From assembly GCA_964473255.1 (NCBI GenBank), contig CAYYOT010000002.1, positions 1 to 64,000 of the forward strand: DNA of 64,000 bases, written 5' to 3'. A model generated the notes under the pieces. The model was not told the origin of the DNA and made no database searches. It worked only from the letters and a program-made list of their open reading frames with translations. The position numbers and the translations under genes were made by a program. This document shows positions 50,201 through 58,958 of the stretch, in pieces (position 1 is the stretch's first letter; the number at the start of each line of letters is the position of its first letter). This DNA is from Kuafuiihalomonas sp964473255 (GTDB lineage: Bacteria > Myxococcota > Kuafuiibacteriia > Kuafuiibacteriales > Kuafuiibacteriaceae).

Positions 50201-51688
50201 GTCGAATGCATCAGGGCCAAAGCCGGCGCCCCCCGCCAGTAGTGGCGTGCCGGGCTGGCGTACGATGCTCACGCGGTCCCGGCCGGTCCAGAGATACATC
50301 TGCATGATCGGATGCCCACCGTCGGCAGGCGTGCGCATGTTCGCGTTGTTCCGCCCTGACCAGTCCTGGATCTCGACCCGCAGGTTGTCGCCTTCGATCC
50401 CGCCGCGGCCGTAGTTGTTGGTCTGCCCGTTCCCGCTCTCTTCGTCGAAGCCCACATCGTAGAACTCGTCATGGAGCCAGTTGGTCACATAGAAGGCGTG
50501 GACAATGCTCGCTTGTCCTTGCTGTCGGTTGGCGCTGGCGTTCTGGGTGACGTCGAAACGATAGTCGAACGTATCCGGACCGTTGGTGGGGGCGCGGAAG
50601 TCGCCGGGACTGAAACCATCGACTCGGCTGCCGGGTGTGATGCCCAGGTCCCGGTCGGCGTAGGCGTCGATGTTGTTGCCGTTGGTGATCGTCGAGCCCG
50701 CGGTGAGCCAAGGGTCTCCGGTCGAGATCGCGCCGTGCGCGGTCGTGAAGAGGCGAGGCGCTTCCCAGTTTCGTGGGGGGAGCGCGGGAGTCCCGGTACG
50801 GTCGGGGATCTCGCCTTCGCCGTTGGGGCCGTCCTGGGGATGACCGCCCGAGTCTACGAATACTCGATAGGTAAAGGGGTGCTCCGCCATCAGGTCGTGG
50901 CGAAAGAGCACCTCGCCGCTTCGCGCAGAAACGACGTAAGCCAGCATCTCGGAGCGGTCTGCCAGCTCCGGCGAGACCTCGACGTGGTAGGCGGGTTCGA
51001 GCCCCGTCGCGTGACCGAAGAGGACACGTCGCACCCGGGTGGGCTCGCCGAGCCGCACGTCGAAGCTCGAAGACCGGGCGCGGAACTCGGTCCACTCGCC
51101 CTTTCGCGTGTGGGGCGCGACGTCGGGGCCGGGTCGGTCCAGGAAGTCCTGCAAAGCGACCTGAAGCGCCTGGGGCTCTTCGAGGGCAAAGTCGAGGGCC
51201 GCGCCGTCGGCTTCGGCGATGAAGGGACTGACGTAGCCGGTCACGCCCAGGAGCCGAAGGCGCTGGTCGAGCGCCACGTTGACCTCGTCCCGGAAGACCG
51301 GCACTCCACGAACGCGGCCGCTGAAGCTCACGATTATCGTGCCGTGACCGTGGTCGTGCACCTCGTGGATGTGCAGGCGGTCGACGTCTTCGGGCGTCCA
51401 TCGGTACACCGGAGCCAGCTCCTCCAGAAAGGCGGTCGCGGCTCCGGCGGGAGTGATGGCCCACGCTGGCGGCTTCGGGCGGCCGGCGACCCAGAGCACG
51501 GTCGGAACCCCGACGCGGGGCTCCGTGGTGCGGACCTGGTACCGCAGGCGCGAACCGGGGCCAGCGTGCGGTACGCGACTCGAGCCGGACGCTTCGAGGA
51601 AGACATCTCGCCCGGGGACGGGGCCCCCGCCCGACGTGGGGCCGGCACCGAGGAGGCCGGCAGCCAGGATGGTAACGAAAACCCGCAC
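47201..51688 (-). CDS. Secreted M36-type (fungalysin) metalloprotease with PKD-like repeats and MYXO-CTERM tail
   Basis: This 1495-residue secreted protein has a signal peptide (FVTILAAGLLGAG), a propeptide of FTP type (about residues 70-330), and the M36 zinc site HEWGH (residue 627 on) with the third ligand in GEGWSDF. A PA-type insertion (GLTGRIALILRGNC) precedes the zinc site. Behind the catalytic part are a strand-rich region and three PKD/cadherin-like repeats (ANAGSDRVVDERTFVQLDAS; TATAADPDGDRI; ARATDPDGDPL; about 1170-1460). It ends with GCGC, a hydrophobic helix and RRKPRG, the MYXO-CTERM sorting signal, so it is handled at the cell surface. It likely degrades prey or matrix protein. 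It is divergent from tamA. Confidence 0.92.
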   Translation of the reverse strand: MRVFVTILAAGLLGAGPTSGGGPVPGRDVFLEASGSSRVPHAGPGSRLRYQVRTTEPRVGVPTVLWVAGRPKPPAWAITPAGAATAFLEELAPVYRWTPEDVDRLHIHEVHDHGHGTIIVSFSGRVRGVPVFRDEVNVALDQRLRLLGVTGYVSPFIAEADGAALDFALEEPQALQVALQDFLDRPGPDVAPHTRKGEWTEFRARSSSFDVRLGEPTRVRRVLFGHATGLEPAYHVEVSPELADRSEMLAYVVSARSGEVLFRHDLMAEHPFTYRVFVDSGGHPQDGPNGEGEIPDRTGTPALPPRNWEAPRLFTTAHGAISTGDPWLTAGSTITNGNNIDAYADRDLGITPGSRVDGFSPGDFRAPTNGPDTFDYRFDVTQNASANRQQGQASIVHAFYVTNWLHDEFYDVGFDEESGNGQTNNYGRGGIEGDNLRVEIQDWSGRNNANMRTPADGGHPIMQMYLWTGRDRVSIVRQPGTPLLAGGAGFGPDAFDVTGELAVASSAIDGSSESCSEPLNAGLTGRIALILRGNCTFGTKVRNAEAAGAVGVVIYDDPVDPGQIQAKVPPFLGSDGGPAVGIPAVSVTLADGLALQSATSTGTVSLRLTGSDARETDSGLDTLVLAHEWGHYASNRLIGNSVGLTGNQARGMGEGWSDFHALLTTTRPDDLTVPTNPSFGGAYAGTSYVRDGYFGIRRVPYSVDRTKNALTFEHIQQGVRLPDVPTAFGQDGSQNHFVHRTGEVWATMLWQGYVSLLNETQRYAFDEAYERMKTYIIGGYKLTPVTPTLVEARDAILLAAYGSDVRDFELLYEAFASRGNGVSAQAPDRYDSLNTPVVESYGIGASADIVRRRIDDERFWCDREGTLDSGETGNLVVELANFGSADLVRPTITLRALTPGLSFPDGDQRSILPLSPFSSDTATLAVSLSGITDVSTASIAIDVTDAPLAFGPTVTTTVGIRVHTDELASVSATDDVEATRSVWTETRLPSSATGFVRYQHGPQQHWWRGVSEGRPTESTLTSPALVVGTGPLTVTYRHRFDFEDRYDGGVVEVSTNGITWEDASLYASPRYNQILFSFTRTSLANRPAYSGNNAAYPQFETVDLEFNQTFSNTTFFIRFRMATDPAASGAGWDIDDIEFTGITNTPFSTVVADRGLCINRPPVANAGSDRVVDERTFVQLDASGSTDPDGDVLDVSWRQVGGPSLSFTATVGAFVAPEVVTDTMVSFELKVFDDEYVSEPDVVNVLVRDVNRAPFAPVVSGPTAAVERTLVTLTATAADPDGDRIQRYRWTQVGGPTVALEGSTDSAVTFTAPENTESATVALAAAASDGILFGTTSSVTVVIRSENREPTAPEVLGKTANEGEWVSLVARATDPDGDPLTFNFEPESGSGISAQEKGEPRFRFLAPQVEADTAFEIDVSADDGFGPGPAVTVVVNVLDIAAPRPDAGFADAAPGRLAASDDGCGCTSSGRPSTPWLGGLALLAALVLTRRKPRG

Positions 51689-51796
51689 TCCGATGTCCTA
51701 GCGAATCATCGGCCGATCGAGCAACGATCTCCTCGTCCCTCGGCAACCGAGGACGGTCGTCGACTCGAGTTTGGGAACTTGCGAGGACCAGCACAC

Positions 51797-53767
51797 GTGG
51801 CGGGGTGCTGGGTGCAGTGCGGGCGGACGGAGCGCAGGAGTTCCCGCATTGGGGGTCTGGGCTGGATGGTTTTCCTGGGCACCCTCGCCGCCGCCGAGCC
51901 GGGACCGGCGCCCGACGCGTCGGCCGCGCCGGTCGCGCCGGTCGTCGAAAGCGTCGAGATCGAGAGCTCGGTGGAGATGGACCATCGTCGGCTCATCAAA
52001 AAGCTTCATCACCGCCCTCCTTCGGGGTTTTGGTTCTTTCGGCGGGAAAGCAACCTCGATTCGACCGCTCTCGAGCTCGATCGCCGGCGTGTCGACTCTT
52101 TCTACAAGCAGGCGGGGTACGTCAGGGCAGTGGTCGAGCCTCCCGTGGTCACGATCGAGGACGGCCGAGCTCACATCAGTTTTTCCGTCCGGTCCGGCGT
52201 CCCGGCGCTCCTGTCCCGCGTCGACGTCGAGGGTCTGCCTGATGACGTGCCGCTCGATGTCGACCGGTTGGCCAAAGAAGTCGGCCTGAAGCAGGGGGAG
52301 CTGATCGCCTACCCGGCGTACGAGCGTCTGCTGGTCGACATCCGCGGTCGACTGGTCGCAGCCGGGTATGCTCATGCCCGGGTCTCCGGCGCGATCGAGG
52401 TCCTGCGAGACCAGCCGACGGCCCGCGTGGCCGTTGTCGCGGTGCCCCACGACCTCACGTACTTCGGGCCGGTCACCGTCATCGTTCCACCGGAGGTCCC
52501 CGAAGAGGCCGTGAGGAACCGGATCGCCTGGAAGGAAGGCGAGCGTTTCGACCCGGATCGGATCGAGCTGACCGAAGGACGAATCCATAGCCTCGGATTG
52601 GTGGGGACGGTTCAATTCGACTGGCCCAACGACCCGGAGCGCCAACCGCTTCCGCTGACGATCGCCGTCGGAACGACGAAGCCCCGGCAGTTTCGTGTCG
52701 GAGGCGGAGCCGCGCTCGACCGCGTGAACTTCGAATTGCGGCTACGAGCGAACTACCGACATGCGGGCATCTTCCATCCCCTCAGCACCCTCGACCTCGA
52801 GCTTCGACCGGCTCTGGTCTTTCAGTCCGACCTCCGGGGGGAACCGCGGCCCAACATCACGGCCGTCGCAACGCTGTCGCGCGACGACCTGTTCGCTCCC
52901 CGCGTCGTCGGTGCGCTGCGCGTCGGGTACCAACTTCGTCAGCTCGAAGCCATCCAGACGTTGGGTCCCAAGGTCACGACCTCGCTCGCCCGCGCCTTCG
53001 TCCTCGACCGGCTTCGTTTGAAGGTCCCGCTCAGCTTCGCTTACTACAACGTGAATTTCGACGAGATCGACGCGTCTTTGGACGAAGCGCAGCGGGCGTC
53101 CTACGGCATTTTCGACCCGCTGCCGATCGTGTCCCTGGAGCCCGAGCTGGCTTTCGACGTGCGCGACAACCCCAATTCACCACGGAGAGGCTGGTTCGGG
53201 AGCTTCGCCATTGAGGTGGGCTATGCCGCGGCCGACGCCAGCAATGCCTATATGCTGCTGACCCCCGAGGTGAGAGGCTATATCGACCCGGCACCGCGAT
53301 TGGTCCTGGCCGCGCGGGCTCGGGCGGGCTTTTCGCTGCTTGACGCTGGCCCGGTTCCCGCGACTCGGCGCTACTTCTCCGGTGGTGCCATCAGTCAGCG
53401 GGGGTTTCCGAATCGACGCCTGGCGCCGTCGGAGCTCAACGACAACGGCGATATCGTGCCCTTGGGGGGCGAGTATCTCGTCGAACTCAACGCCGAGCTT
53501 CGCCTTCATCTCTTCGATATCTTTTCGTTTCCCTTTGGCTTCGTGACGTTCGTGGACGGCGCCGACGTTGCTCGGGAACTGTCCGACCTGCGATTCCCCG
53601 GCCTGCATTGGGCCGTGGGAGGTGGACTTCGGCTGGGCACGCCCATCGGCCCGGTTCGATTCGACGTGGGCGTTCGTCTCAACCGAACCGAGGAACCGCC
53701 GGTGCCCATCGACGGCAATGACTGGAATCGGGTCGCGTGGCACCTGACGATCGGAGAGGCATTCTGA
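51797..53767 (+). CDS. tamA: TamA-like Omp85 family outer-membrane assembly protein
   Basis: This predicted 656-residue protein has a hydrophobic leader, POTRA-like repeats (about residues 50-330; VVEPPVVTIEDGRAHISFSV, VDVEGLPDDVPLD, YFGPVTVIVPPEVP) and a C-terminal 16-strand barrel of the bacterial surface antigen type with RRYFSGGAISQRGF (the conserved lid-loop RGF) and PIGPVRFDVGVRLN near the end. It inserts or exports proteins or lipids at the outer membrane with TamB. Its stop overlaps the tamB start in TGATG. The start is uncertain: GTG at 51797 has GAGGA upstream, while ATG at 51866 would leave almost no signal peptide. Confidence 0.85.
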   Translation: MAGCWVQCGRTERRSSRIGGLGWMVFLGTLAAAEPGPAPDASAAPVAPVVESVEIESSVEMDHRRLIKKLHHRPPSGFWFFRRESNLDSTALELDRRRVDSFYKQAGYVRAVVEPPVVTIEDGRAHISFSVRSGVPALLSRVDVEGLPDDVPLDVDRLAKEVGLKQGELIAYPAYERLLVDIRGRLVAAGYAHARVSGAIEVLRDQPTARVAVVAVPHDLTYFGPVTVIVPPEVPEEAVRNRIAWKEGERFDPDRIELTEGRIHSLGLVGTVQFDWPNDPERQPLPLTIAVGTTKPRQFRVGGGAALDRVNFELRLRANYRHAGIFHPLSTLDLELRPALVFQSDLRGEPRPNITAVATLSRDDLFAPRVVGALRVGYQLRQLEAIQTLGPKVTTSLARAFVLDRLRLKVPLSFAYYNVNFDEIDASLDEAQRASYGIFDPLPIVSLEPELAFDVRDNPNSPRRGWFGSFAIEVGYAAADASNAYMLLTPEVRGYIDPAPRLVLAARARAGFSLLDAGPVPATRRYFSGGAISQRGFPNRRLAPSELNDNGDIVPLGGEYLVELNAELRLHLFDIFSFPFGFVTFVDGADVARELSDLRFPGLHWAVGGGLRLGTPIGPVRFDVGVRLNRTEEPPVPIDGNDWNRVAWHLTIGEAF

Positions 53768-56700
53768 TGGGGGTCTGGGTACGACGGGCGGCGGCAGGCG
53801 TCGCGGCGTTGGTCATCGCCCTGGTGGTGCTCTTGGTCGTCCTGCTGGCGACGCCTCTCGGAATACGTCTCGCCGTCAGCCTCGGCCTAGACCTCCTCAA
53901 TGACCGGGTCTTGGCCGGTCGGGTCGACGTGGGTGCGGTGCAGGGAAGCATCATGACGGGCTTCTCGCTCCAGGATCTCGAGCTCCGCGACTCCGACGGT
54001 CACCTGCTCCTGACCGCCGACGAGCTGGCGATTCGCGCCGAAGTCTCGGAATTCATCAGCGGTCGGATCGTCATCCCCGAGCTTCGAATCGAGTCTCCTT
54101 TTGCTCGTCTCGACACGACGGTTCCGGGGACGAACTGGAGTCGGCTGGTCGAGGCCTCGGAAGCCGCTACGTCGACGGCGCCCGTTTCGCTCTCGATCCC
54201 ATGGCCGCTCGAGGCCCAGGTTTCCATCGTCGACGGTGATCTGGAGCTTCGCACGACGTCCTCGACCGTGTCCGCGGTATCGGCCCTGAGCCTCACCGCG
54301 GCAGTGCGCCACGACGCCGGTCGCTGGCGCCTCGACGCGGAGTCGGAGGCGGACCACGTCTTCGACCAACCGGCGCTGCTCGAGCTTCGAGGCTCGGCGG
54401 CCGACGACGGCATCCGGGTTGCCGTAGCGGACGTTCGGTGGGCCACGCTCGCGGCGTCGGTGCGAGGCCGGCTGGACTGGACCGGCTCCAGCACGGCGAC
54501 TGCCCGCCTTCGCGTACCTCCGGCACCTCTCCCATCCCGATCGACGCTGCTTCCGCGCGGGGCATCGGCGACCGTCGCCATTGCGCAAGACGCCGGAGAT
54601 GGCTCGCTCCGGCTCGAGCTCGAGCTCGGAGCCGGAGCGTCGCGGGTTCGAGGTCGAGCCTCGATCGAAGACGGCGGCACTGCTCGCGCGCAACTCGACT
54701 TTCCGCAGTTGCGTTCACGCGACGTCGATGCGCAGACACCGAGAATCGAGGCCAGCGGCTCGGCACGGCTTCAGTCGCGATGGCCGGAAGTCGGCGAACT
54801 GTCGTCCCTCGAAGCGCGGCTTGCTCTGCAGAGCTCGGCCCGATGGCGGAGCTCGACCTCACCCCTCGGCCTTCACCACGACTTGACACTCTCGGCCACG
54901 GCCTCCGCCGGTCGGCTCGAGAGTACGCTTCGATTAGCAGGGCCGCGGGCGTCGGCCAACGTGACCCTGGAGAGCCGCATTCCCGACATAGCGCGAAAGG
55001 CGGTGCTCCGTGGTGAAGTCGAAGTTCCGCGACTCGAGGAGCTCGAGCTCCCGGGGGTCGACGTTTCCGGAGGCGTCGAGGCGAGTTTCGATGGCGTCGC
55101 CGAACGCAAGAGTTGGCGAGCGAAGGTGCGTGCTCGGACCTCGGCATTGCGTATGACAACGATCTCTTCGGCCGAGACGGACCTCGTCGTCACCGCCACC
55201 GGTACCGGAGCTTCATTGTCGGCAGCCGAGCTTGCAGCCGACGTCAGCGACCTGAAGACGCCTGTGGCCGACCTGGATACCATGAGCCTGCGGCTTCGCT
55301 CCTCGACGTTGCGCACGGCCTCCTTTCATCTCCGAGGCTCGGGTTCCGAGCTCCGTGGACTCGACCTTGGAGGTTCGGTGACGTACTCACCGACGTTGTC
55401 CGTCGACTTTGACGAAGGCTTCTTGCAGGGGTCTCGGGCTCGATGGCGACTCGAGCCGTTCCGGCTGCAGATCGACGGCGACGCGGTCGAGGTCTCGGAC
55501 TTCGTGGCTCGTTCGGCAAGCGGCCACATCGAAGCCGACTTCGAAGCCCGGACGACGACTCCGCCGACCGGCCGGCTCAAGGTGATTGCCGACGTTCGGG
55601 ATCTTCAGGACGTCGATGTCCGTTTCCCCGCGGGAAAGCTCGAATCAAGCGCGGACGTCTCGTGGGACGCGCAAGGGCTGGAAGGCGAGGCCGCGGTCGT
55701 CGTATCCGAAATCGTCTTGGGGAACTTGTCGGACCCCTTCGGTCTCGGCGTCGAGCTTCGGGCGGCGAACCAGCAGCTCGAGGTACAAGTCGGCGGTCGG
55801 GCTTCGCAATCACAGCGTCTGGAGGCCCGCCTCGAGGTTGCGCAACCGCTGACCTGGTGGCGGCCGTCCTCGTGGGAACTCGGCTTGATTCAAACGTTCC
55901 AGATCATCGACGAGCAGGTGGGACCGAGTTCGGACCCCACCCCCGACGCGCCGGGTGCAGCCGTGCGTCGGGAATCCACGGTCACTCGTCGCGGGGAGAA
56001 CCGAATCGCGGGCACGCTGCTGCGCGTGCCGCTCGAGACGCTCCTCACGCATGTGAAGGCTCCCGACGAGTGGGTCTCGACATCCTCGGGTACGGTCGCC
56101 TTCGCGTATGATGTGCAAAGCGATCCCGGATGGCGAGTGGGGTTGAAAGCTGGCCTTCGAGGACGGCTCCGGGCGGGATCGCCCGATCTGAAAGGGGATG
56201 CCTCAGTTCTGTTGCGTCAGGGAAGCCTCACCGCCACCGTTTCCTTGGCGGGTCGAGGTCTCGGCGAGATCCGTGGTTCGTACCGGGCGCCGCTGCGAAG
56301 CACGAACTGGATGAAAGATGCGGCGAGCGGGCGTCTCGACGTTCACTTCGATCAGGTGGACCTGGTCGGCGTTCGGTCCCTCGTATCGCTACCGAGCGAT
56401 CCCGCCGGGACTCTCAGCGGCCGACTCGACTGGGATCTCGGACGGAAGTCTGGAAGCTTCAGCATTCGTTCTTCCAAGATCATCATGCGCGAGTGGCTCG
56501 CTCCTCTCGCCGCCGAGCTCGACGCAACCTGGACGTCGACGGGAGCTCGTGCCGGTTTCTCGGTGGGGCGCGAAGGACAGCCGCCCCTCCGAGTCAAGGC
56601 GCGGTTAGGGCGAGACGGTCGGGGTCGGTTCTCGCGTGATTCGACACTCCGGGCTTCCTGGGAGCTCGAGCCGGCCGACGCCCGCACGCTGCTCGTGCGG

Positions 56701-58239
56701 CGACCCGACCTCTTGGGCGGGCGGATCGCTTCGACGGGTACGGTGAGGGGTCGACTGGGCGACCCGAGGCTACTCGGCGACCTCGTGTGGACCGATGCGG
56801 TTCTCGCCTCACAGCGGTTCGACCGCATCGAAGCGTCGGTGTCCGATCGCCAAGGGGCGACTCGGGTGGAGGCTTCGGCTCGAAGTTCGTCGGGTGGCGA
56901 CGTCACGCTCGTAGCTTCTCGAGGTGGAGCGGCGCCCCCACAGGCGCATCTGAAGGTCGATGACCTGGACCTCGGATTCATCTCCGAGCTCCTGTCTTCG
57001 GCGGGGATCAAGACCGGGGCGGTGACGGGCCTTCTCCGCGCCGACGTCACGTTCCGCCAGGAGCGAGCGGGTCCAGCGGTCGGTGGTTCGCTGACCGTGG
57101 AGAGCCTCCGCGTGAACGTGCCGGGCGTACTACCTACGCTGTCTGCCGGTCGTTTGACGGTTACGTCCACCGCCGGCGCGGCTGCGCTGAGGCTACGAGC
57201 GAAATCGGGTTCGGACGGCGAGCTTCGACTGAGCGCGGACCTCCGCGACGACGGCTCAGGAGCACGGCTGACCGGTCGGCTCGAAGCGGACAAACTCCGA
57301 TACCTGGCGGCGAACGTGCCGGCGCAGGCGGACCTTCGGTTGGCCTTCCAGGGGGCGCAACAGACGGAACACTTCGAGATCGACAGCGATATCGAGCGCG
57401 CGTCGTTCACCTTGGACGAGGCGGAGGTCGGGAATGACCTCGCCGACATCAAACCGATCCCTGACGTCGTGTACGTGGAGACGTTCGGCGTGCGCCCTCG
57501 CCGCGCCGTCAAGGTCGTGCCAGCTCTGGCCGATGACCCACTGCGCCTGCGGATCAATCTGAAGAGCGCAGGGCCGATCATCATGCGGGCTCGGACCTCG
57601 GAGGCGACGGCGAGCGCTCGGTTGACCATCGACGTTCGCGACAAAACCGTTCGTTTGAACGGCGAAACCAGTCTCAACGACGGAAGGCTCAGTATCTTTG
57701 GCATCGACTACCGAATCACGCGTGGGGTCGTCACGTTCGACGGTCAGGTGCCACCGGATCCCACGGTCGATTTCGCTCTCGAGCACGCGTTCGAGACGCT
57801 GATTCTCACGGCGATGCTCACCGGTCGCGCCAGCAATCCAAGCGTCACGTTCTCCAGTACGCCTTCCGGGTATACTCAAGCCCAGCTCACGGCGTTCTTC
57901 GCCGGGGTTGCCGACCCCGATCAGGAAGCCGAGACCGGTCAGGGAGCGGCGGTGGGTTTGGCGGGCGGTGCTCTTCTCGGACCTCTGACGCGAGAGCTGG
58001 AGCGTACGCTACCCATCGATACGTTCGACGTCACCATGGGCCGCGGCGCTCCGGTGGCGACGGTGGGCAAGTGGATCACCGATACCATCTTCGTGGCCTT
58101 CCGCTGGAACTTCGACCAGTCCCAGGTCGGTAGTCGCGTGGGCGTCCTGCGCTGGCGCTTTTTCCCCAGTTGGGCCCTCGAGGTCTTGGCGGGATACGAC
58201 CTGCAGAGCGCCGACGTCTTCTGGTTCACGCGTTTTTGA
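53767..58239 (+). CDS. tamB: TamB-like translocation and assembly protein (DUF490)
   Basis: This 1490-residue protein has an N-terminal transmembrane helix (AAGVAALVIALVVLLVVLLA), a very long strand-rich body of AsmA/TamB type that forms a hydrophobic groove across the periplasm, and the C-terminal DUF490 region (FGIDYRITRGVVTFDGQVPP, VGKWITDTIFVAFRWNF). It probably moves phospholipid or assists TamA. ATG at 53767 overlaps the tamA stop. Length agrees with the family (1200-1500). Some internal repeats of Ser/Arg-rich sequence reflect the beta-taco rather than separate domains. Confidence 0.9.
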   Translation: MGVWVRRAAAGVAALVIALVVLLVVLLATPLGIRLAVSLGLDLLNDRVLAGRVDVGAVQGSIMTGFSLQDLELRDSDGHLLLTADELAIRAEVSEFISGRIVIPELRIESPFARLDTTVPGTNWSRLVEASEAATSTAPVSLSIPWPLEAQVSIVDGDLELRTTSSTVSAVSALSLTAAVRHDAGRWRLDAESEADHVFDQPALLELRGSAADDGIRVAVADVRWATLAASVRGRLDWTGSSTATARLRVPPAPLPSRSTLLPRGASATVAIAQDAGDGSLRLELELGAGASRVRGRASIEDGGTARAQLDFPQLRSRDVDAQTPRIEASGSARLQSRWPEVGELSSLEARLALQSSARWRSSTSPLGLHHDLTLSATASAGRLESTLRLAGPRASANVTLESRIPDIARKAVLRGEVEVPRLEELELPGVDVSGGVEASFDGVAERKSWRAKVRARTSALRMTTISSAETDLVVTATGTGASLSAAELAADVSDLKTPVADLDTMSLRLRSSTLRTASFHLRGSGSELRGLDLGGSVTYSPTLSVDFDEGFLQGSRARWRLEPFRLQIDGDAVEVSDFVARSASGHIEADFEARTTTPPTGRLKVIADVRDLQDVDVRFPAGKLESSADVSWDAQGLEGEAAVVVSEIVLGNLSDPFGLGVELRAANQQLEVQVGGRASQSQRLEARLEVAQPLTWWRPSSWELGLIQTFQIIDEQVGPSSDPTPDAPGAAVRRESTVTRRGENRIAGTLLRVPLETLLTHVKAPDEWVSTSSGTVAFAYDVQSDPGWRVGLKAGLRGRLRAGSPDLKGDASVLLRQGSLTATVSLAGRGLGEIRGSYRAPLRSTNWMKDAASGRLDVHFDQVDLVGVRSLVSLPSDPAGTLSGRLDWDLGRKSGSFSIRSSKIIMREWLAPLAAELDATWTSTGARAGFSVGREGQPPLRVKARLGRDGRGRFSRDSTLRASWELEPADARTLLVRRPDLLGGRIASTGTVRGRLGDPRLLGDLVWTDAVLASQRFDRIEASVSDRQGATRVEASARSSSGGDVTLVASRGGAAPPQAHLKVDDLDLGFISELLSSAGIKTGAVTGLLRADVTFRQERAGPAVGGSLTVESLRVNVPGVLPTLSAGRLTVTSTAGAAALRLRAKSGSDGELRLSADLRDDGSGARLTGRLEADKLRYLAANVPAQADLRLAFQGAQQTEHFEIDSDIERASFTLDEAEVGNDLADIKPIPDVVYVETFGVRPRRAVKVVPALADDPLRLRINLKSAGPIIMRARTSEATASARLTIDVRDKTVRLNGETSLNDGRLSIFGIDYRITRGVVTFDGQVPPDPTVDFALEHAFETLILTAMLTGRASNPSVTFSSTPSGYTQAQLTAFFAGVADPDQEAETGQGAAVGLAGGALLGPLTRELERTLPIDTFDVTMGRGAPVATVGKWITDTIFVAFRWNFDQSQVGSRVGVLRWRFFPSWALEVLAGYDLQSADVFWFTRF

Positions 58240-58422
58240 ATCGAACGAGCTCGACGCCCGCCTGTAGTATCGAAGACGAGCACATGCGCCGATCGGGCAG
58301 CGAGCGCGGTTGGGCGGCTTGACAATCGCCGAGGCTCTTTGCGTCATGGGGCGGTCGTGGTGTTCCGATTCGGCAGCCAGGGTGTGGTGCTCGAGCTTCA
58401 GCGACCGCTTGCCCGGTCGTCG

Positions 58423-58941
58423 ATGCCGGACTCGCCATTTTACAACGACCACCGGTTCATGGCGCTCTACCGTGAGTACGAACAAGCCCAGCAGGCGTAC
58501 AAGCACGCTTTCGAAGAGGCGATGGGTCGCGTGGACGAGTACAATCTCATGCGCACCGTCGATGTAGCCAAGCTCAATCGGTACCGACGGATCCTGGAAG
58601 ACTGTGCGTACAAGGTCTTCACGTACAGCAACGGTCAGCCGATGCCCCTCCCTCCTTTCGGCAGCTCCCATCGCGCTCGCCAGGCCTCGAAGGACGCGTC
58701 TTTCGCCCAGTCGCAAGACATCCAGGAATTGGTCGACGGTGCGCTGCGCGAGTACTTCGTCATCGTCATGGACATGCTACGGTCGGCCTACGATGCCTGG
58801 GTCGCCGACCCAAAGTCAGCGGGGCGTAAGCTCAATCTCGTGAACGCGCTGACGCTGGCGCAGTACGCCGGTGTACACGATCCCTTCATCGAAGGCGTCG
58901 CATCCGAGATCGGTCAGCTCGCGTGTTCCGGTGATCTCTGA
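58423..58941 (+). CDS. Hypothetical helical protein
   Basis: This predicted 172-residue protein is mostly helical (MALYREYEQAQQAYKHAFEEAM, VDGALREYFVIVMDML), with no signal peptide or membrane helix. The family is not recognised. The start is doubtful: a TTG at 58339 with GAGG upstream would add 28 residues, while ATG at 58423 gives the more natural N-terminus (MPDSPFYNDHRF). It is convergent with the Ser/Thr kinase gene and stands at the edge of the T6SS region, so an accessory role there is possible but unproven. Confidence 0.6.
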   Translation: MPDSPFYNDHRFMALYREYEQAQQAYKHAFEEAMGRVDEYNLMRTVDVAKLNRYRRILEDCAYKVFTYSNGQPMPLPPFGSSHRARQASKDASFAQSQDIQELVDGALREYFVIVMDMLRSAYDAWVADPKSAGRKLNLVNALTLAQYAGVHDPFIEGVASEIGQLACSGDL

Positions 58942-58958
58942 CTCGAAGTGCTCGAAAC

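Noticed and set aside
50471..51796. N-terminal extension of the TamA frame back to 50471
   Set aside because: The extension is antisense to the protease gene and has no domain. A GTG at 51797 with a ribosome site and leader gives a normal TamA length.
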